Source of the DNA: Teredinibacter franksiae
Lineage (GTDB): Bacteria; Pseudomonadota; Gammaproteobacteria; Pseudomonadales; Cellvibrionaceae
DNA length: 64,000 bases
Direction: 5' to 3'
NCBI RefSeq assembly: GCF_014218805.1
Contig: NZ_JACJUV010000001.1
Span: 558,001-622,000, forward strand
In this document: positions 17,142-26,037 of the stretch, one piece after another
Layout: every line of letters starts with the position of its first letter
Numbering within the stretch: the stretch's first letter is position 1
Made by a program: the position numbers and the translations under genes
Notes under the pieces: model-generated
The model's database searches: none
Told to the model about the DNA's origin: nothing
The model's input: only the letters and a program-made list of their open reading frames with translations

Positions 17142-18815
17142 ATGAAAATTAGAACATTAGGTTTATGCGCAGGATTATTGTCCGCACTGTTGATCACCGG
17201 TTGTGGTGGAGGGGGAGGTAACGGCGGCACTAGCGGTGGGGTGACCCCCGGCGGTTCCGGCGGCAACTCGAACTTTAGCTTGGCTTTTTCTCCTGCTGCG
17301 CTCGACATTGAGCGAGAAGTTGTGTCTGCATACACCGAGGAAGTCATGGTCGATATTGCGTATGTGGGTGATATACCGAGCCGCTCTGTGTTCGTAATTG
17401 TGCAGCACGACACCAGTTTTTCAGCAGTAGACCCATATGTAGGCGAGACCGAGGCGCAACTGTTTCTAACCTTGGCCGACTCTCTGTCCGTTGGGGAGCA
17501 TAGCGGTGTAATAACGGTCGATGTCTGCTACGACCAGAATTGTAGCGAAATGGCCGCTCCGCGGGCGACACTGCCTTACACCATCAACGTTGTGCGTTCA
17601 CAGCCAGCATTTTTCATGAAGCGTGCGCAAGAGGCCTCTTACGAACCTGTGAATGAAATAAAAATTCGAGAGATATTAGGTGCCGACCCTGCCCCCATAT
17701 ACATTAAAGTCGAACCGCCCTCGCAGTTTCCAACAATGACACTACCGCAGGATTTAGTCGATCGATATTCGATTGAATTCTTGAGCGACTACGAATTTGT
17801 TCTTCACCCTACCTTCCAGCATATCGATACCTACCAACACTATAATATTGACTTCAGTAACGATACCGAGGTTCATGCCACCCGTATTTCCGTGAACATT
17901 AGCCGAGACTACCAGAGCATCAAGAACGGTTTTGCCTTTACGCAAAAACTGATTCCACTATCACTTGGCCACTCCAACTACAGTTTTTACGCAACAAATT
18001 ACTATAAAATATCGCAGGAAGGAAATGACATAAATGTTAACGTGGAATACTCCCAAGGCGACGGATGGTTAAAACCACTCGTCTATGACACTAGCGAAAT
18101 ACAGGTAGAGATAAACCCGCTAAATGTGCCCACAGGTTTTTCCCATGCGCGGGTTACCGCAACGAGCGCAACAGAAGGAGCCATCAGTTTCGATGTTTAC
18201 TACCTTCCAACCAACACAACATGGCAACTCTATGGGTATGCTAATGCCCTCTATGCCAGCACAACGGTTGAGCAGATGAGTGATATAGGGTTTATACAGG
18301 GCACCTTAGATACGCCTGTGCTGGTAGAATCGTTGACACCGTGGTTAGTGAACATTAATAAATCTATCAGTGATTTGGGTGATCAGTGGTTCAGCTTTGG
18401 TGTCGACATCGACAAATTTAATGAGGCCCCCGTTGATGTAACTCACAGCCAAGAAACGGCCTACGTAAAAGTGTACGCTGAGGAAGATTCCAACCAAGTA
18501 GACATTATTGAAATAGCTTTAGATATTTCCATCGCCTGCGTGTATCGCATAGAGCCGTCGGTGGTGAGTGCCGGGCAGCCCTTTGAGTTGGTGGCATACG
18601 AAGCAGCTTTTAGTGCTAGCCCCACGAACCTCTACGTGAAGGGCGCTGATGAGACCGGGCTGGGACACCTGTACGAGCTGAACGATATAGTAAGCAACGA
18701 TGTCGACCATTCCAACACCTTTACCATGCCTGCGCTAGACACCGGTAGCTACCACTTAAATTTTGCAGGCTTGTTTGGCCCACAGTGCAATGACATAACC
18801 CTAACCGTTGAATAA
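17142..18815 (+). CDS. Secreted lipoprotein of unknown function
   Basis: The product has 557 residues with lipoprotein signal LLITGC (Cys21), followed by a Gly-rich linker (about 22-44). The rest is beta-rich with alternating hydrophobics and few cysteines (VDVCYDQNCSE), suggestive of several Ig-like or similar beta-sandwich domains. The last ~100 residues (SIACVYRIEPSVVSAGQPF to CNDITLTVE) look like a further domain with a Cys pair. No catalytic motif or known family was recognised. The start ATG17142 follows a purine-rich AAAGG and is fixed by the signal peptide. A perfect 10-bp hairpin lies 40 bp downstream. Confidence 0.8.
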   Translation: MKIRTLGLCAGLLSALLITGCGGGGGNGGTSGGVTPGGSGGNSNFSLAFSPAALDIEREVVSAYTEEVMVDIAYVGDIPSRSVFVIVQHDTSFSAVDPYVGETEAQLFLTLADSLSVGEHSGVITVDVCYDQNCSEMAAPRATLPYTINVVRSQPAFFMKRAQEASYEPVNEIKIREILGADPAPIYIKVEPPSQFPTMTLPQDLVDRYSIEFLSDYEFVLHPTFQHIDTYQHYNIDFSNDTEVHATRISVNISRDYQSIKNGFAFTQKLIPLSLGHSNYSFYATNYYKISQEGNDINVNVEYSQGDGWLKPLVYDTSEIQVEINPLNVPTGFSHARVTATSATEGAISFDVYYLPTNTTWQLYGYANALYASTTVEQMSDIGFIQGTLDTPVLVESLTPWLVNINKSISDLGDQWFSFGVDIDKFNEAPVDVTHSQETAYVKVYAEEDSNQVDIIEIALDISIACVYRIEPSVVSAGQPFELVAYEAAFSASPTNLYVKGADETGLGHLYELNDIVSNDVDHSNTFTMPALDTGSYHLNFAGLFGPQCNDITLTVE

Positions 18816-18854
18816 CACGCTAGCCACACACAGCGTAACGGTTTTTGGTGAAGA

Positions 18855-18879
18855 CATGCAGCGTGCAAAACGCTGCATG
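18855..18879 (+). terminator. Possible terminator hairpin
   Basis: CATGCAGCGT and ACGCTGCATG form a perfect 10-bp stem with a 5-base loop, 40 bp after the lipoprotein stop. There is no T run, so factor-independent termination is doubtful. Confidence 0.4.
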
Positions 18880-19106
18880 TAGAGAGGGTGATCGAGGGGT
18901 GTATGGGGCTAGAGGGAGGTATGCCTGAGCCAAAACGGCGGGTCACGTTGACGTCGTTCGGCGGTGCCAGCAATTGATTAGTGCTCACACGCCTCTGTTC
19001 TAGCTTGGTAGGTTTCCCGTTATTTACTGAATGTTATTTTATTTGTAAGGAAATGCTTATGCTCGCTGTGCAGGCACTAGGGTGTAAGCGCCAAACCAAC
19101 CACACC

Positions 19107-20603
19107 CTAACCAAGCTGGACATTCCAAGGCAACAATCCCTCAATCTGCTCAACATTTTGCGCATTGGGTAGTTCTTCAAAAATATGTTGCAAATAGTCG
19201 TACGTATTCAGGTCGTTAGCCTTGGCTGTTTCTATCAGACTGTAAAGATTTGCGCTAGCTTTAGCGCCCGCCTGACTCTTACTGAACATCCAGTTTTTGC
19301 GACCAATAGCAAAGGGGCGTATTGCACGTTCGGCAGCATTATTATCGATGGGATAGCACCCATCTTCCAGGTAGGCGATTAATCGATCCCACTGGTTGTT
19401 CAGGTACACCAATGCTATACCGAGTTTTGTTTTCGGTGCCACCGACTGTAAGCTTTTATCCAACCATTCTTTGATTTTGTCGAGGATGGGTTTTGCCTGC
19501 TCTTGGCGAACTTGGTAGCGTTTATCCGGTGGTTCGTCCTTTATTTTCTTTTCAATCGCGTACAGCTTGTGGATATAGGCTAAGGCTTGATCAGCTTTGC
19601 CTGTTTTACCCTTTTTCTGTAAATTTTGAGCCTCTTTGAACTTTCTTCTGGCATGAGCCCAGCAACCTAAGCGGGTAATACCGTACTCATCACAGGCTTT
19701 TTGGTACCACTCGTAGCCGTCGACCATAATGGCGGTATTTTCGGCGCTAAGTAGCTCGATGGGTACCCGTTGCCCTCGGTTATCCGCATAGTGGAATACG
19801 CAAACCGACTGTGGACCTGTGCTGGTCATTACCCACATGTAGCTTTTGCTTTGTGCGGTCTTTCCCGGCTCTTCCAATACCTGTAGTGTGGTTTCATCCA
19901 TGTGGATGTACGGTGGCTTGTGGAGGTAATCAATTAACAGGTTGATAAGGGGCTGTGTCAGCTCACCACACTTCACCATCCAGTTCGCCATATTAGTTCT
20001 GTCCAGCTCTATGCCGATTCGTTTGAATATCTCGCTTTGACGGTATAAAGGTAAAGCATCCGCATATTTTTGCACCGCGATGTAAGCGAGTAGACTGGGG
20101 CTGGCGATACTTTTTTCGATAGGCTGTTTGGGCTTGCCTGCCGTTACAATGTGATTGTCACAGCAGGGACAGGCATATTTTAGTCGCTTGTGGCGAACCA
20201 CTTTGATTTTAGCGGGGATGATTTCCAGTTGTTCATGGTCTTCGCTGCCAATGATATTAAGAGTGCTGCCATCGTGAGGGCAGACTTTTTCCGTTTCGGT
20301 GATGTCGTGAATGATGTCTTCACGGGGAAGGTTGTCGGGTATAGTAACGCGAGGCTTACGCTTGCGAGTATAACTTTTTACAGTGGTGCTATCGCTTTCG
20401 GCGGCCTCAACTTCAACTACACATGCTTCGGCTTCGTTAAATAAGCCTAGCTGATCAGCCGATATTTTTTCACTAGAAGATCCAAAGCGTTTGCTCAGCA
20501 GGTGTTTAAGCTGTTCGTTTAATACGGCGATTTGCGTATCGCGCGCGGCAATCTTTTCGCGCAATAAATCATTTTCTTTCTGTAAAGCCGCCGCATATTT
20601 CAT
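19107..20603 (-). CDS. tnpC: IS66 family transposase TnpC
   Basis: The 498-residue transposase has an N-terminal coiled coil (KENDLLREKIAARDTQIAV), a zinc-binding segment (CPCCDNH, about 150), and the IS66 catalytic region. HMDETTLQVLEEPGK holds the first Asp (DE-T), YEWYQKAC and CWAHARRKFKEAQ follow, and the third acid lies in NNAAERAIRPFAIGRKNWMF. It ends with the typical IS66 C-terminal helical segment. The stop is just inside the left inverted repeat. It acts as the DDE recombinase of the element, with TnpA and TnpB required in studied IS66 members. Confidence 0.97.
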   Translation of the reverse strand: MKYAAALQKENDLLREKIAARDTQIAVLNEQLKHLLSKRFGSSSEKISADQLGLFNEAEACVVEVEAAESDSTTVKSYTRKRKPRVTIPDNLPREDIIHDITETEKVCPHDGSTLNIIGSEDHEQLEIIPAKIKVVRHKRLKYACPCCDNHIVTAGKPKQPIEKSIASPSLLAYIAVQKYADALPLYRQSEIFKRIGIELDRTNMANWMVKCGELTQPLINLLIDYLHKPPYIHMDETTLQVLEEPGKTAQSKSYMWVMTSTGPQSVCVFHYADNRGQRVPIELLSAENTAIMVDGYEWYQKACDEYGITRLGCWAHARRKFKEAQNLQKKGKTGKADQALAYIHKLYAIEKKIKDEPPDKRYQVRQEQAKPILDKIKEWLDKSLQSVAPKTKLGIALVYLNNQWDRLIAYLEDGCYPIDNNAAERAIRPFAIGRKNWMFSKSQAGAKASANLYSLIETAKANDLNTYDYLQHIFEELPNAQNVEQIEGLLPWNVQLG

Positions 20604-20623
20604 AGCGGCTATTATACAAAATA

Positions 20624-20980
20624 TTAGGCCACCTCGGTGAATTTTAACTGCTTATGTGGTCTAAATTTAGCAAAGTCAAAACCCCGCAATAACCAATCCC
20701 ATTGCTCGTAGGTAATTGATGCGGTTGCAAGCGGGTCTTTACTCGGCCACTTAAATTTGTCCTTCTCTAGGCGTTTCTGCCACAGGGCAAAACCCGTACT
20801 GTCCCAATAGAGCACTTTGAGCTGACTGCGGTTTCTATTGCAAAACACGAACAACGCCTGGCTGTATACATCCAACTCCATCTCCTCACTCACGATAACC
20901 GCTAGGCCATTGATCGCTTTGCGAAAGTCTACTGGGTCGCGGTGCAGGTATATGGGAATCGCATTGGACCACTGGATCAT
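20624..20980 (-). CDS. tnpB: IS66 family protein TnpB
   Basis: This 118-residue protein has the IS66 Orf2 signature: IYLHRDPVDFRKAINGLA, LFVFCNRNRSQLKVLYWD and GFALWQKRLEKDKFKWP. It overlaps the upstream gene by four bases (ATGA), so translation is coupled. It is required for transposition in studied IS66 elements, with unknown biochemical role. Confidence 0.96.
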   Translation of the reverse strand: MIQWSNAIPIYLHRDPVDFRKAINGLAVIVSEEMELDVYSQALFVFCNRNRSQLKVLYWDSTGFALWQKRLEKDKFKWPSKDPLATASITYEQWDWLLRGFDFAKFRPHKQLKFTEVA

Positions 20981-21264
20981 GCGAGGGACTTAATCAATGA
21001 TACAAAGGAAGGAATAGACATGGCTGGTGGGCAATGAACTTTACAGTTGCCCACTTCGAGGACAAGCCCCTGCCGCGAGTAAAGTTCAGGCTGTACAACC
21101 ACATGCGCGAACGCACTGTCTTCCTGCGCTTTGAGCTTGGAAAGCTTTAAGTTGAAATATTTTGGATTGAGGTCGTGTTGCTTGCAAAATTCGACTTGCG
21201 ATAGGCCTGACCGCTCGAATTCTGCGAAAAGTTGGGGCCAGTTGTAGGTGCGGCGCTTGGACAT
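20977..21264 (-). CDS. tnpA: IS66 family protein TnpA, helix-turn-helix
   Basis: This 95-residue protein has an N-terminal helix-turn-helix (RTYNWPQLFAEFERSGLSQ, VEFCKQHDLNPKYFN), the IS66 Orf1 pattern. It starts 56 bp inside the right inverted repeat and is the first gene of the element's operon. It probably binds the element ends. Confidence 0.94.
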   Translation of the reverse strand: MSKRRTYNWPQLFAEFERSGLSQVEFCKQHDLNPKYFNLKLSKLKAQEDSAFAHVVVQPELYSRQGLVLEVGNCKVHCPPAMSIPSFVSLIKSLA

Positions 21265-21410
21265 GATAGCCTCCTTAGTAATGGAGACTATAGGTTATTA
21301 TGTTAATGTCGCGCCTTGTAGGGTGTGGTTGGATTGGCGCTTACACTAGGGTTATAGAACAGTCCGCCATAGGCGCATTGTGAATGCCCTTCTTTATTCT
21401 AGAGGAAAGC

Positions 21411-21434
21411 AGAGGCGCCCTTAAGGGCGCCTCT
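21411..21434 (-). terminator. Hairpin downstream of caspase-like gene
   Basis: AGAGGCGCCC and GGGCGCCTCT form a perfect 10-bp stem with a 4-base loop, 21 bp after the stop at 21456. No U tract follows on the minus strand, so termination may need other factors. Confidence 0.6.
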
Positions 21435-21455
21435 CATAATTAATTTCTAACCACG

Positions 21456-23081
21456 CTAACCGGCTGAGTTAACGGGAACAAAAAAGAAGTCCCCTACTTC
21501 ATGTCCTGCGCCTTTCATCGCTTTAAACTCAGGCTGTTGATCAAAACCAACGGATTTTGCACCGGCTTCCACCTTGCCTTTTAACTGGGTGTATAAATCT
21601 GGGCCAGCCATTATCTTCTGATTGTTTTCGAGCACATCGATAAATGCGCGAGCAAATACCGAGTGGCCGTTTCCGGCATTATCCAAAACGGGTTTGTCGG
21701 CACCAGACGAAAGCAGTAGCCTCGCTTTTTTAGACAGTTTGTAACGCATGTACTCGTCATCGTAATGCGCTTTATCACCAAGGAAAAGATAACCCGGCGC
21801 ACTGGAAAGCAACCCGGCGTAACAAGAGTCGGCGACAACCATAATTCGCTTGGCTTTTAAGCGCGCCAGGTGGCGAGTAATGAATTCATTCGACACCCAG
21901 AAGGTATCGGTGGGCGGAGGGTCCGCATTGACAGGCAACCAATAACCGCTTTCCAAATCACCCGATTGAATACGACTGCCATGACCTGCGTAGTAAATAA
22001 GTAAGTTGTCATTTTCGCCAACGGTATCATTCAGATCGTTGATAGCCTGCATAACCGCAATATTACTAGCATCCAATAATACCCGAACCGAGAAGCCGTA
22101 TTTATTTTCCAATAAATCTGCCACGCGACTTGCATCGTATCTGGGTGAATTGAGCTTATCTAATCGATGATAATCTTGATTACCAATCACCAAGGCATAG
22201 TATTTGCCAAACTTGCTTTCGCGCTCGTTCGAAAAATCCTCCTGGTCTCTTTCGGTAAAGCCAGAAGGCGCCGTTGGCTTTCTAAATACAGGTAAAGATG
22301 CGTAGTGCTTACGCGCATCTAACTGTTCGGTTTGAATATCGGCAATCCATTTTTTTAACTGTGCAATCTGATCTTGTAATGCCGTGTCTTCTTCGGCCAG
22401 CTTCAAATTGGATTGCAACTGATCAACCTGTTGGCCCAGCAATTTAATTTGTGAGTCTTTCGCGGTAATTTGTTGCTGTAACTGATCACGTAATGCTTTC
22501 TGTTGCTCGTAGGCGGCAGATTGGAAAATAACGTCGTCTTCCGGCATGCCCCAAGCCTTTCGGTACAAGTTCAGTGCCCTGAGCATATCTTTTTCAACGC
22601 CCAAGCCCTGCTCATAGAGTGTACCTAAATTAAATTGCCCACGCGCATTACCCTGTTCCGCTGCCTTGTTATACCAAACAGCCGCTGCGGTGTAATTAGG
22701 TTTGCCACCGTGCCCCTGCTCGAAGATTTCACCCACATTCGCTTGCGCGTCGGCATCACCGGCTTCAGCGGCTGCCATCCATACATTTAGTGCGGTTTTA
22801 TAGTCGGCCCGATCGTAAGCAACAAACTCACCACCGCGAATACCACAGTCGGCAGCGGTTGTTCTTGTGGGCCTGCGAGGTGTTACGTAGGTTGAATTGC
22901 CAAGGCGGCGAACCTGTCCAGGCAGTAAACAATCAACAACCTGCAGGCCTTCAACCATAGATGCAGCGGTAGAAGGCTCACTATCGTCAACGGTAGCAAT
23001 ACTTCCACCACAAGCCACCAACAGGAGTGAAACAAGGAATAAAGCAGGTTGCTGTAATAACTTTGGGGAGTACAATCGCAT
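21456..23081 (-). CDS. Caspase-like (peptidase C14) lipoprotein with Sel1 repeats
   Basis: This 541-residue protein has lipobox LLVAC near residue 24. Residues about 90-180 contain two or three Sel1/TPR-like repeats (NVWMAAAEAGDADAQANVGE, AVWYNKAAEQGNARGQFNLG). A coiled coil follows (about 195-260), then a C14 caspase-like domain (about 290-530) with catalytic His in YYAGHG and catalytic Cys in ADSCYAG, both preceded by the expected hydrophobic strands (ALVIGNQDY, DNLLIYYAG). The catalytic dyad is intact. The protein is likely anchored to a membrane facing the periplasm. Substrate and trigger are unknown. It is divergent from the adjacent hydrolase across a strong inverted repeat. Confidence 0.9.
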   Translation of the reverse strand: MRLYSPKLLQQPALFLVSLLLVACGGSIATVDDSEPSTAASMVEGLQVVDCLLPGQVRRLGNSTYVTPRRPTRTTAADCGIRGGEFVAYDRADYKTALNVWMAAAEAGDADAQANVGEIFEQGHGGKPNYTAAAVWYNKAAEQGNARGQFNLGTLYEQGLGVEKDMLRALNLYRKAWGMPEDDVIFQSAAYEQQKALRDQLQQQITAKDSQIKLLGQQVDQLQSNLKLAEEDTALQDQIAQLKKWIADIQTEQLDARKHYASLPVFRKPTAPSGFTERDQEDFSNERESKFGKYYALVIGNQDYHRLDKLNSPRYDASRVADLLENKYGFSVRVLLDASNIAVMQAINDLNDTVGENDNLLIYYAGHGSRIQSGDLESGYWLPVNADPPPTDTFWVSNEFITRHLARLKAKRIMVVADSCYAGLLSSAPGYLFLGDKAHYDDEYMRYKLSKKARLLLSSGADKPVLDNAGNGHSVFARAFIDVLENNQKIMAGPDLYTQLKGKVEAGAKSVGFDQQPEFKAMKGAGHEVGDFFFVPVNSAG

Positions 23082-23128
23082 AAATTATCCTTTTATTATG
23101 TCGACCAGTATTTGGCGAGGCAGTATAG

Positions 23129-23163
23129 CGGCTAACACATCAAAATACATGACGTGTTAGCCG
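23129..23163. promoter_or_regulatory. Perfect 10-bp inverted repeat in divergent promoter region
   Basis: CGGCTAACAC (23129-23138) and GTGTTAGCCG (23154-23163) are exact inverted copies separated by 15 bp, midway between the starts of the divergent caspase-like and hydrolase genes. Position fits a shared operator; a 5'-leader stem-loop is the alternative. Confidence 0.5.
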
Positions 23164-23213
23164 TGATATGAAGATCATCTTTTACGCGCTTTTTATCACG
23201 GTAGGGAACCACA

Positions 23214-24014
23214 TTGAAACTCTCTTTGCTATTGCTGACGATCGTTCTGCTTGTAAATTGTGCGACCGGGCTACACACAACACCGTCACTAATCGAAAAA
23301 AACGCGCTAGCCCAAACCGTAATACCTGGGCACCCATTCGACCACAAGATTTTCCACAATAGCGCGAGGGCAAATAACAACACCCTCCACCTCTACATTG
23401 CGGGCGATGGAATACCCTGGATAGAAGGGAAGCATATTGCAGCCAACCCGACGCCAAATAAAAGTTTGGCGCTTAACTTAATGGCAGTGGATACCCATAA
23501 TGCCGTACTCATTGGCCGCCCCTGCTACTTTGAGATGGAAAACGCTAGAAACTGCCAGCCAGACCTTTGGACGTTTGCGCGATTTTCGCAAGACGTCGTT
23601 TCCAGCATGCTGAAAGCAACGAATGAATGGCTGGAAATCCACCCACACAGCAACATAATAGTGATTGGTTATAGTGGCGGCGGTACCCTAGCGATGCTTT
23701 TAGCCCCGCACATACCCAATGTTACGGCCGTGGTAACGATTGCGGGAAACCTGAACATTGAGCACTGGACCAAGGAACATGATTACCTACCGCTTAATCA
23801 ATCTATTGACCCAATCAGTAGCAAGCCGCCGCCAGCACAAATAAAACAAGTGCATATTATTGGTGGCAAAGATAAGAACGTAACAGCAGAAATCACTCTT
23901 TCCTATGTTCACAAACACGGTGGTATTATTTGGCGCTACCCCGAATTCAACCACTACTGTTGCTGGCTGGATGAATGGCCACGCATTTTACAGCGATTAG
24001 AGACTGAATTATAA
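23214..24014 (+). CDS. Alpha/beta hydrolase, probable lipoprotein
   Basis: A TTG start at 23214, with GGGAA seven bases upstream, gives 266 residues; no ATG fits the signal peptide. The N-terminus is a signal with candidate lipobox LLVNC (Cys16). The nucleophile elbow GYSGGG (GxSxG) follows strand NIIVIG. IIGGKDKNV supplies a candidate acidic residue, and NHYCCW near the C-terminus supplies the His. THNAVLIGRPCYFEME resembles the oxyanion region. Substrate is unknown (ester or peptide). It is divergent from the caspase-like gene and convergent with the kinase gene. Confidence 0.82.
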   Translation: MKLSLLLLTIVLLVNCATGLHTTPSLIEKNALAQTVIPGHPFDHKIFHNSARANNNTLHLYIAGDGIPWIEGKHIAANPTPNKSLALNLMAVDTHNAVLIGRPCYFEMENARNCQPDLWTFARFSQDVVSSMLKATNEWLEIHPHSNIIVIGYSGGGTLAMLLAPHIPNVTAVVTIAGNLNIEHWTKEHDYLPLNQSIDPISSKPPPAQIKQVHIIGGKDKNVTAEITLSYVHKHGGIIWRYPEFNHYCCWLDEWPRILQRLETEL

Positions 24015-24177
24015 GCGGATATTTAGCCGCAGAATGCGGCCGTAAAATTGATCCGCTTTTAGCGCTGCACACCAGAAAATTGCGGCTTAACACTACCCAT
24101 AAACCCGACATTAATAAACATAAGCACCGAAATAAACATAAGCACCGATAAACCTGAAAAATAACTTTATCTTATTT

Positions 24178-25719
24178 TTAATTACTTTCTAGTAATTCCG
24201 CTTTGTAGGCCAATAGCTCTCCATTCGACGCCAGAGAATCATACTCCAACAACACATTAATTTGTTGGAGCTTTTCTTCTTTAGAGCTAAGAGAGGCTTT
24301 TCTCGCGATACCAAGCACTTTATCTACAACCGCCTCTAAACCTTTCATTGCGCGTATATTGCGCGGGTGCAATTGATAAACGGCGTTGTAATGGTAAATT
24401 GCGCCGTTAATATCACCAAATTTTCGTGCTTCTTCAGCCAAGCTAATCGATTCGTTAATACTATCTTGGGTGTTTGCATTGAGTTCCGAAAATGGAACCG
24501 CAGGGCCATTCTCTTCTGTGCTTTGAAAAACCACCACAACACCTAGTGCAATAACAACAACTAACAATGAAGCCGCTATAAGCTTGAATGAAGAAGAGGC
24601 TTCAAATTGCTTAGTAAATACAATAGCATCCGCAATACGCTCCCCGCGCTTTAGCGCAACAGCCGCCTTAATAGCCTGCGCTTGCCGCTGCTTCAAACCT
24701 TTTAGTACCGGCGGGTGTAAACGCTTTTTCTGCACTTCAAGCGCGGTCATACGCTGGTAGGGGTGGGAGCCGGTTAACAGCTCATAAGCAATTAAACCCA
24801 AGGCATAAATATCATCGCTGGGATGCGGCTCATCGCGCTCAAACATTTCATAGCTTGCGTAAGTCGGTGTCAGCCCGCCCAGCTCACCCGCATCAAAAAC
24901 TGTTTGCTCAGAGGCCTGATAGTCCTCAACAGATGACGCTGCCCGAGCAATACCAAAATCGAGTACTTTAACGGTGCCCTCGTCGGTAAGAAAAATATTA
25001 CCCGGCTTTAAATCGGAGTGAACAATGCCCTTGGAGTGCGCATAAGCTAAACCTTTCGCGACTTCCCCAATAATACGTAACGCCTCGTTTTTGTCCACGC
25101 CGCCTGGGTTATTACGAATCAGCACGTCTAGGGGTGAGCCCCTTAACTCCTCCATGGTCATAAAAACGGTGGCTCCGTCACGATCAAAATCGTACACGGT
25201 AATAATATTGGGGTGCGCCAAGGTTTGTGACTTGCGCGCCTCACGCTGCAAGGCAACAAAACCCTTCGGGTGACCAGCGAAATCGCCGCCAAGCACTTTT
25301 ACAGCCACGTACGGGTTTTTGTCTTCGGCTTCCAGCTTACGTTTATCGATAGCCCGGTACACGTGGCTCATGCCTCCACGCCCAAGTAGATCGGTCATTT
25401 CAAAACGGTTTTTTAAGGTATCGCCAACAGAAATAAAGGCTCCACTCTCGCCAGGCGCATATTCGCCAGCAACATAGGCGGCAGGTCCATAAGCGGCCGG
25501 TTTAACACGCGTTGCATCATCGGGCTCGGGTGCTTTTAGGCGGGTTGCATCAACGGAGGCTGGCGCTTTCAGGCGCGTTGCATCTTCCGAACTGGGGTCT
25601 TTGAGTCTCGTTCGATCCTCCTCCGCTTTACTAGCGCGAGGTACGGGCCGTACCTTTGATTTATCGGCATCAGGCCGGATACGGGTAGTGGCATCGAACA
25701 CGCCTTTATCTTTACTCAT
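24178..25719 (-). CDS. Membrane Ser/Thr protein kinase with N-terminal Thr-Arg repeats
   Basis: From ATG25719 this encodes 513 residues; ATG25734 is a possible earlier start. The N-terminal ~75 residues hold five TR(I/L/V)(K/R) motifs (ATTRIRP, RTRLKDP, ATRLKAP twice, ATRVKP). The kinase domain (about 100-355) has glycine loop LGRGGMSHVY, Lys in VAVKVLG, catalytic loop VHSDLKPGN (HSD instead of HRD), DFG in LDFGIA and YASYEMF. A single membrane helix (FKLIAASLLVVVIALGVVVV) follows, then a ~100-residue helical TPR-like external region. It is a Hanks-type kinase of the inner membrane. The Thr repeats may be phosphosites read by FHA domains, which is inference. Confidence 0.9.
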   Translation of the reverse strand: MSKDKGVFDATTRIRPDADKSKVRPVPRASKAEEDRTRLKDPSSEDATRLKAPASVDATRLKAPEPDDATRVKPAAYGPAAYVAGEYAPGESGAFISVGDTLKNRFEMTDLLGRGGMSHVYRAIDKRKLEAEDKNPYVAVKVLGGDFAGHPKGFVALQREARKSQTLAHPNIITVYDFDRDGATVFMTMEELRGSPLDVLIRNNPGGVDKNEALRIIGEVAKGLAYAHSKGIVHSDLKPGNIFLTDEGTVKVLDFGIARAASSVEDYQASEQTVFDAGELGGLTPTYASYEMFERDEPHPSDDIYALGLIAYELLTGSHPYQRMTALEVQKKRLHPPVLKGLKQRQAQAIKAAVALKRGERIADAIVFTKQFEASSSFKLIAASLLVVVIALGVVVVFQSTEENGPAVPFSELNANTQDSINESISLAEEARKFGDINGAIYHYNAVYQLHPRNIRAMKGLEAVVDKVLGIARKASLSSKEEKLQQINVLLEYDSLASNGELLAYKAELLESN

Positions 25720-25734
25720 GTAATTGGCTTCCAC

Positions 25735-26037
25735 TCCTGTCCATCAACTCGGTCACAATGGTGGCCATTGTTCTATTAATTGGCAACACACGCAATGTAC
25801 CCGGCCTACAAAATCGACAATTAAATGAGCCTAGTAGAGGGAATGTAAACAAGACTAATACGTGCTAGCATTTGGCCCGATTCAGCCCGATAATGGCGCG
25901 CGTATTGTCTTTCATAGCGCTCAAATCAGGCCTTTAGAAGGAATCTAATTGGAACAACCTAAAGCAATAAAGGGTTCCACACTACTTATTGGCCCGAAGT
26001 ACCCCCGTTTAGGGCCGCGATAACGGACTATTTCCCC
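25735..26037. other. Divergent promoter region
   Basis: About 300 bp between the kinase gene and the barrel operon, which should hold both promoters. No clear box pair or RNA was identified. Confidence 0.4.

Larger units (their letters stand above)
19084..21344 (-). mobile_element. Complete IS66-family insertion sequence
   Basis: This 2261-bp element is bounded by 25-bp terminal inverted repeats, 19084-19108 and 21320-21344, that differ at one position and begin GTAAGCGCC. Perfect 8-bp target duplications ACTAGGGT lie at 19076-19083 and 21345-21352. It holds the three canonical IS66 genes in order on the minus strand (tnpA, tnpB, tnpC), all intact. The 8-bp duplication and GTAAGCG ends are family hallmarks. 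The intact genes and clean duplication indicate a recent, possibly active insertion between a lipoprotein gene and the caspase-like gene. Confidence 0.97.
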
